Of a stretch of DNA of 11,624 nucleotides, positions 6,975-11,624 are shown one piece after another. The stretch's first letter is position 1; every line of letters starts with the position of its first letter. A program made the translations under genes and the position numbers. Source of the DNA: QHXW01 sp041486185 (GTDB lineage Bacteria; Acidobacteriota; Terriglobia; Bryobacterales; Bryobacteraceae); assembly GCA_041486185.1 (NCBI GenBank), contig JBGPKX010000183.1:1-11624 (forward strand), read 5' to 3'. The notes beneath the pieces were generated by a model. The model did no database searches and was not told where the DNA came from. It saw nothing but the letters and a program-made list of their open reading frames with translations.

Positions 6975-7655
6975 TCAGAAGGTCACGCTCACCGCTGGTG
7001 AAGCGCCCGTCGAGTTCTTCAACACGACCTTAACGCCCGTCACGGTACTGGCGCTGCCTTGCGACGCTGTGATCGGCATCACCAGGATAAACTGGCTGCC
7101 GACCTGCGCGGATGCCTGGCTCTCGTAGTACTGCTTGGCCACATTCGTCAGGGTCTCGGTAAGGTCCGTGGTCTGCAAGTTCGCCCCGGACCCCGCGGTA
7201 AAGTGCAAGTCGGCCTCGGTCAACTCACGCGGCGTGGACAAGCCCTGCACCTGAATCGTGAATCCGTTGGAGGTTCTGGTGACGGTGACGTTCTGGATGG
7301 CGGGAGCGGCGCGCGAAATTTTGATGCTTTGGTCGAGGCCGGTCGTGTCCAGATCCACCCCCGCCGCCTGCAGCGCGAAGCTGAGCGTGATCGTGCCGGC
7401 GACGCTGCCAGTTTGCAGCGCGATCTGTGGCGCCTTGGTGCTGTTCGCAGGGATTGTGAAATTGGCCGCCCTGCCGCCAGTTGAGAACTGGATGGTGGCA
7501 TCGTCGGCCGGCGCAACCGCGTCCGGCTCGAAGGAAATCGTGACGGTGCCCTTGATGTCGAACGCATAACCCGAGGCCAGGTTCACGCCGAAGCTGACCT
7601 GCTGCGCCGCGGCGGACGAGTCGGGCAATCCCGCGACGGTCACCTTCGGAGGCTG
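6975..7655 (-). other. C-terminal non-repeat module of the Ig-repeat protein (226 aa)
   Basis: After the last Ig-like repeat the pattern stops at Q-P-P-K-V. Two beta-rich halves follow. The first, of about 110 residues, includes V-S-F-G-V-N-L and G-T-V-T-I-S-F-E-P, and ends near the stretch G-L-D-Q-S-I-K-I. The second, of about 110 residues, has N-V-T-V-T-R-T, L-S-T-P-R-E-L-T, G-S-G-A-N-L-Q-T-T-D-L and S-Q-F-I-L-V-M-P, ending S-V-T-F. From memory, similar endings recur in Bryobacterales repeat proteins, so it may be a sorting or surface-attachment module; no function is established from the sequence. Confidence 0.65.
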
Positions 7656-10600
7656 CGGGACACCGATCGAAATTGTGAACGTCTGCGCGGCGGTGAGGCG
7701 CGCGTTGTCAACTACCTGCACGCTCACATTGAAATTGCCGCCTATGGTCGGCGTGCCCGCCAGCACTCCGGCAGAAGCGTCGAGCGTCACGCCCGCCGGC
7801 AGCGATCCGCCGCTTACGGACCATGTGTAAGGCGCCTGGCCGCCACTGGCGGCGAGCGTCAATGAGAACGGAACCCCCACCGTGCCGGTCTGCGTCTGCG
7901 GCGTGGTGATGACCAGTGTCGCCGCGATCACCAGCGTTACCTGCTGGCTCACCGAGGCCGATGTTTTGTCGCTGACCTGCACCGTGAAGTGGTACGTGCC
8001 GGCGGCGGTGGGCGTGCCCGTGATGGTTCCGGCGGCGCTGAGCGCAAGACCCGGCGGGATCGAGCCCGCTGTCGCGATCCAGGCATACGGCGGCCGTCCG
8101 CCCGCGGCATTGAGGGTCAATGAGTACGCTTGCGATAACGTGGCGGTAGGCAGCACCGCTCCACTGGTGATCGCCAGGCCGGAGCCGATCACCAGCGTGA
8201 ACTGCTCGTTTGCCCGGTTGGCGGCGTTGTCGGTAACCAGAACGGTGAACGTGAACGTGCCGCTGTTCGTAGGCGTGCCGGAAAGGAGGCCGCTCGCGGG
8301 ACTCAAGGCCAGGCCGCTGGGCAGGGCGCCGGCGTTGACCAGCCATTGGTAGGGGTTCGCGCCCCCTACGGCGGTGAGCGTCTGCGAGTACGCCACACCC
8401 ACCGATCCGCCAGGCAACTGCGGCGGCGTGGAGATGACCAAGCCGGAAGCGATCGTCAACGTGAATGACTGGCTCGCCACCAGCGACGCACTGTCCGAAA
8501 CCTGCACCGTAAAGCCGAACGAGCCCGCGCTGAGGGGCACTCCGCTGAGCACACCGGTCGATGAAATCAGCGTGATTCCCAGCGGGAGAGCGCCGTTCGT
8601 GATGGTCCAGCGGTACGAGCCGGTGCCGCCCGCGGCCGTAAAGGTCAGCGAGTAGGGTACGCTCACCGATCCGCTCGGCAACACCGGAGGCGTCGTAATG
8701 GCCAGGCTTGAGGCGATATTCAGCGTAAACGCCTTGGTGGCCTTGACGGACGCGCTGTCTGTCACTTGCACCGTGAAGTTGAATGTGCCGGATTCTGTGG
8801 GCGTGCCGCCGATTGCGCCGCTGGTGGCATCGAATGTCATGCCGGCCGGCAGCGCGCCTTGTGTAATCGACCAGTGGTACGGAGCGGTTCCGCCCACCGC
8901 GCTCAGCGCCTGTGTATATGCCGCGCTGACCGCGCCGTTCGGCAGCGATGGAGCGGTCGCGATCGTCAAGCCGGCCGCCACTGTGATGGTGAATGCCTTC
9001 GTCGCGCTGGTAGAAGCGGCGTCGCTAATTTTCACCGTGAAGTTGAACGTGCCCGAGCCGCTGGGGGTCCCGAAGATCGCGCCGCTGGCCGCATCCAGCG
9101 TGAGACCGCCCGGCAATCCTCCGGCGGTGACGCTCCACGCATAGGGAGTCTTCCCGCCGGCGGCGGCCAGCGTCTGCGTATAACTCACGCCGACCGATCC
9201 GTTCGGCAGAACCGGCGCCGTCGTAATGGTCAGCCCCGCGACTACTGTGATGGTGAAAGCCTTGGTCGTGATGACGGAGTTGCTGTCTGTGACCTGCGCC
9301 GTGAAATTGAAGTCGCCTGTACTGGTGGGCGTGCCGCTGAGCAAGCCGGTGGATGGAGTGAGCGAAACGCCCGCCGGCAGGGACCCGGTGTTAATAGCCC
9401 AAGTGTACGGCGCGTTGCCGCCTACCGCTGTCAAGCTCTTGGAATATCCCGTGTTTACCGCGCCCCCGGGAAGAATAGGCTCGGTGGTAATGGTGAGCTG
9501 CGAAACAATCGACAGAGTAAATGCTTTTGTGGCGACGAGCGAGTTGCTGTCCATCACCTGCACGGTGAAGTTGAAGTTGCCGACGGTAGTGGGCGTACCG
9601 CCGACGTTGCCTGTCGACGGGCTGAGCGACATTCCGCCGGGCAAGGAGCCGAGAGTCACCGACCAGGTGTAAATCCCGGAGCCGCCGACCGCCGTAAGCG
9701 GCTGGGCATACGCCGTGCCCACACCGCCGCTCGGCAGACCGGGCTGCGTGGTGATGGCCAGGCTCGCCGCGATGGTGAGCGAGAAACTCTTGGTCGCGGT
9801 GAGCGACCCGCTGTCGGTGACCTGCGCCGTGAAGTTAAACGTGCCGCCCGCCGTCGGTGTTCCGGTGAGCGCGCCCGCGGCACTCAGCGTCAGGCCGGCC
9901 GGCAGCGATCCCGAAAGTACGGTCCATGAGTAAGCAGGGGTGCCGCCCGACGCCGCCAGCGTCTGCGAGTACGACGTGCCCACTGCGCCGCTCGGCAGCG
10001 TGGGCGGCGTGATGATGGTCAAACTCGCGGAAATCACCAGCGTGAACGTTTTGGTCGCAGTGACTGAGGCGTTGTCCCTCACCTGCACCGTGAAATTGAA
10101 TGTTCCGGAACTGTTGGGCGTGCCGGTGATCGCGCCCGTCGCCGCGTTCAAGCCCAAACCGGAAGGCAAGGACCCCGCCGTGATGGTCCACGTGTAGGGA
10201 GCGGTGCCGCCGACGGCGCTCAGCCCTTGCGAGTATGCCGTGCCTGCAGTACCGCCAGGCAAGCTTGGCGCTGTCGCGATCGTCAGACCGTTGGCGATTG
10301 TCACGGTGAATTGCTTGGGCGGCGAGGTGACGCTCTTGGCGTCGGATACTTCAAAGGTTGGGGTATATGTTCCTTGGACCGTAGGTGTGCCGCTGATGAT
10401 TCCAGTGTTGGCATCAAAAATGAGCCCTGTCGGCAGCGATCCCAACGTAATGTTCCAGGAGTACGGCGGAGTGCCGTTGACAGCCGTCAGCGTGACCGGG
10501 CTGTATGCCACGTTGACCGTGCCGCTCGGCAATGTCGGAGCAGTGCTGATGCTCGGCCCGGGGACGGTGTTGATCGAGAATGATTTCGTGTCCGAGCCAC

Positions 10601-11624
10601 CCGCGCTGTCGGTGACCTTGATGCTGAAGCTGAACGGTCCGGAAGCCGTGGGCGTCCCGCTGATCGTTCCCGTGCTGCTGCCCACAGTGAGCCCGCCCGG
10701 TAAAGCACCCGAGGTCACTGACCACACGTTGCCGCCAGAGCCACCCGATGCGTTCAAGGGCTGCGAGTAACTGGCGCCGACCTCGCCGGATGTCAGCGCG
10801 CCACCGCCGGGGCTGATCGCCGGTCCGCCGACAACCGTTAGGGCCAGTATTTGGCTGATTACCGCGCCTTTTGCATCGGACAGTTGTACTGTAATGTTTC
10901 CACTTGCAGTGGCGGTCGGTGTTCCCGAGAACGTGCCACCACTAAACGAGAGCCCTGCTGGCAGCGGCCCGGATGTGATGCTCCAACTGAAAGGCAGGGT
11001 CCCGCCCGTCGCCGCCAGGTTCGTAGTGGGGTACACTGCGCCAACCTCGCCCTGCGGGAGCGACGTAGTTGTGATGCTGGGTGCGGCGACGATGTTGAGT
11101 CCAAGGGTCGCGCTTCCAGTCCTACCGTTCGCATCGGTCACTTGGAAAGTAAGCGTTGGATTCCCCGCTGCCGATGGGGTGCCGCCGAGAGCACCGCCGC
11201 TGAACGTCATGACTGCAGGGAGCGATCCGGCTGTGATCGCCCATGTGAAGGGCAGCGTTCCGCCGGTTGCGCTAAGCGTAGCGGAGTATGGAACCGTCGC
11301 CTCGCCCGAGGGCAGGGACCCAGTGGTAATCGAAGGAGGCGGCACGATGACGATGGTGTAGCCCTGGCTGCTGCTTCCCCCGACCGAATCCGTCACCTGA
11401 ACTGTTATAGAGTAGTTACCCGCCGTGCCGGCTCCTGGTGTTCCCGAAAACGAGCCGTTGCTAAACGAAACGCCTGATGGGAGCGCACCGGTCTGAGACC
11501 ACGTGTAGCCTGGCGTCCCGCCGACAGCCATCAGCGCAGGTGTGTAGGACACGATCTCTTCTCCGGCCGGTACTGTTCCAGGGCTGATGCTGGGCCCCGC
11601 CGTGATGTTGATATTCAGGGATTG
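6975..11624 (-). CDS. Giant Ig-like repeat surface protein, 3' part (at least 1549 aa; N terminus outside window)
   Basis: This is one uninterrupted minus-strand frame from the window edge to a TGA at 6975-6977. The GTG at 11550-11552 is an internal valine: the frame continues upstream to base 11624 with sequence that fits the repeat pattern (G-P-S-I-S-P-G), so the real start and any signal peptide lie beyond the window. Fifteen consecutive repeats of 85-89 residues resemble the putative-Ig (He_PIG, PF05345) family, each with L-P-x-G, A-x-G-G-x-x-P-Y-x-W, G-x-L-P-x-G-L, G-T-P-x-x-x-G and F-T-V-Q-V-T-D. A 226-residue C-terminal region follows. Such proteins are usually exported, acting as adhesins, surface stalks or binding platforms; that role is inferred. 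There are no cysteine-rich, protease or enzyme motifs, no LPXTG and no obvious autotransporter barrel. The gene converges on the TonB receptor. Base composition is like its neighbours. Total size is unknown. Confidence 0.9.
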   Translation of the reverse strand, partial: QSLNINITAGPSISPGTVPAGEEIVSYTPALMAVGGTPGYTWSQTGALPSGVSFSNGSFSGTPGAGTAGNYSITVQVTDSVGGSSSQGYTIVIVPPPSITTGSLPSGEATVPYSATLSATGGTLPFTWAITAGSLPAVMTFSGGALGGTPSAAGNPTLTFQVTDANGRTGSATLGLNIVAAPSITTTSLPQGEVGAVYPTTNLAATGGTLPFSWSITSGPLPAGLSFSGGTFSGTPTATASGNITVQLSDAKGAVISQILALTVVGGPAISPGGGALTSGEVGASYSQPLNASGGSGGNVWSVTSGALPGGLTVGSSTGTISGTPTASGPFSFSIKVTDSAGGSDTKSFSINTVPGPSISTAPTLPSGTVNVAYSPVTLTAVNGTPPYSWNITLGSLPTGLIFDANTGIISGTPTVQGTYTPTFEVSDAKSVTSPPKQFTVTIANGLTIATAPSLPGGTAGTAYSQGLSAVGGTAPYTWTITAGSLPSGLGLNAATGAITGTPNSSGTFNFTVQVRDNASVTATKTFTLVISASLTIITPPTLPSGAVGTSYSQTLAASGGTPAYSWTVLSGSLPAGLTLSAAGALTGTPTAGGTFNFTAQVTDSGSLTATKSFSLTIAASLAITTQPGLPSGGVGTAYAQPLTAVGGSGIYTWSVTLGSLPGGMSLSPSTGNVGGTPTTVGNFNFTVQVMDSNSLVATKAFTLSIVSQLTITTEPILPGGAVNTGYSKSLTAVGGNAPYTWAINTGSLPAGVSLTPSTGLLSGTPTSTGDFNFTAQVTDSNSVITTKAFTITVVAGLTITTAPVLPNGSVGVSYTQTLAAAGGKTPYAWSVTAGGLPGGLTLDAASGAIFGTPSGSGTFNFTVKISDAASTSATKAFTITVAAGLTIATAPSLPNGAVSAAYTQALSAVGGTAPYHWSITQGALPAGMTFDATSGAIGGTPTESGTFNFTVQVTDSASVKATKAFTLNIASSLAITTPPVLPSGSVSVPYSLTFTAAGGTGSYRWTITNGALPLGITLISSTGVLSGVPLSAGSFGFTVQVSDSASLVASQSFTLTIASGLVISTPPQLPGGSVGVAYSQTLTAVGGANPYQWLVNAGALPSGLALSPASGLLSGTPTNSGTFTFTVLVTDNAANRANEQFTLVIGSGLAITSGAVLPTATLSQAYSLTLNAAGGRPPYAWIATAGSIPPGLALSAAGTITGTPTAAGTYHFTVQVSDKTSASVSQQVTLVIAATLVITTPQTQTGTVGVPFSLTLAASGGQAPYTWSVSGGSLPAGVTLDASAGVLAGTPTIGGNFNVSVQVVDNARLTAAQTFTISIGVPQPPKVTVAGLPDSSAAAQQVSFGVNLASGYAFDIKGTVTISFEPDAVAPADDATIQFSTGGRAANFTIPANSTKAPQIALQTGSVAGTITLSFALQAAGVDLDTTGLDQSIKISRAAPAIQNVTVTRTSNGFTIQVQGLSTPRELTEADLHFTAGSGANLQTTDLTETLTNVAKQYYESQASAQVGSQFILVMPITASQGSASTVTGVKVVLKNSTGASPAVSVTF
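7656..11591 (-). repeat. Array of 15 Ig-like coding repeats, ~264 bp each
   Basis: In coding order the units are: 11334-11591, 11079-11333, 10821-11078, 10554-10820, 10287-10553, 10023-10286, 9762-10022, 9498-9761, 9234-9497, 8970-9233, 8706-8969, 8442-8705, 8178-8441, 7917-8177 and 7656-7916. Lengths in residues are 86, 85, 86, 89, 89, 88, 87, 88, 88, 88, 88, 88, 88, 87 and 87. Units 6-15 begin with L (L-T-I, L-A-I or L-V-I), while units 1-5 begin with S-I or A-I. Units 6-11 are the most alike, sharing F-N-F-T and K-(A/S/T)-F-(T/S)-L/I. The array lies wholly in one reading frame and is divergent at base level, so it is a protein-domain array rather than a DNA satellite. Confidence 0.93.

Noticed and set aside
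6895..7128. 77-residue plus-strand frame between the receptor and the Ig-repeat gene
   Set aside because: It runs through the palindrome and then antisense to the Ig-repeat gene's C-terminal coding region; no ribosome site and no recognisable product.
8374..10770. Series of plus-strand open frames (for example 8698-9144, 9226-9672, 9940-10197, 10204-10770) with similar V-T-C-T-V-K-L-N-V-P-like proteins
   Set aside because: They are antisense shadows of the Ig-like repeats: the same frame opens in each ~264-bp unit because the coding strand repeats. They have no ribosome sites and break where units diverge.

Overview
The window looks like chromosomal DNA of an Acidobacteriota bacterium, most likely of the Bryobacterales/Solibacter type. 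This is inferred from the GC-rich uniform coding style, the cyanobacteria/Acidobacteria-like variant of the MetH activation-domain motif, a long Oar-type TonB-dependent receptor with an N-terminal carboxypeptidase-regulatory-like domain, and a giant protein built of 'putative Ig' repeats ending in a C-terminal module that I recall from Bryobacterales proteins. No database was consulted. I see no rRNA, tRNA, CRISPR, transposase or phage gene.

Layout. 1-1422 (+) is the 3' part of metH, holding the cobalamin-binding and reactivation domains; the gene begins upstream of the window. 1423-1589 holds a hairpin after metH and a promoter-like pair that would give the next gene a very short leader. 1590-3450 (+) is a two-gene LytS/LytTR operon whose genes overlap by 41 bases: a four-helix membrane histidine kinase, then a response regulator with a LytTR DNA-binding domain. 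3451-3629 is a leader region with two mutually exclusive perfect hairpins and a good ribosome binding site. 3630-6881 (+) is the 1083-residue TonB-dependent receptor. 6882-6974 is a short convergent gap with a 9-bp hairpin on a GGAA loop whose right arm is duplicated in tandem. 6975-11624 (-) is one open frame, 5'-truncated by the window edge, coding for at least 1549 residues: fifteen Ig-like repeats of 85-89 residues followed by a 226-residue C-terminal region.

Function. MetH is housekeeping methionine synthesis. The kinase and regulator form a signalling pair; their targets cannot be read from the sequence, although the TonB receptor directly downstream is the obvious candidate. The receptor and the Ig-repeat protein are both envelope or surface proteins and are transcribed toward each other. 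I find no convincing new multi-gene system. The items most worth a second look are the alternative leader hairpins, the duplicated-arm palindrome between the convergent genes, and the Ig-repeat protein with its C-terminal module.
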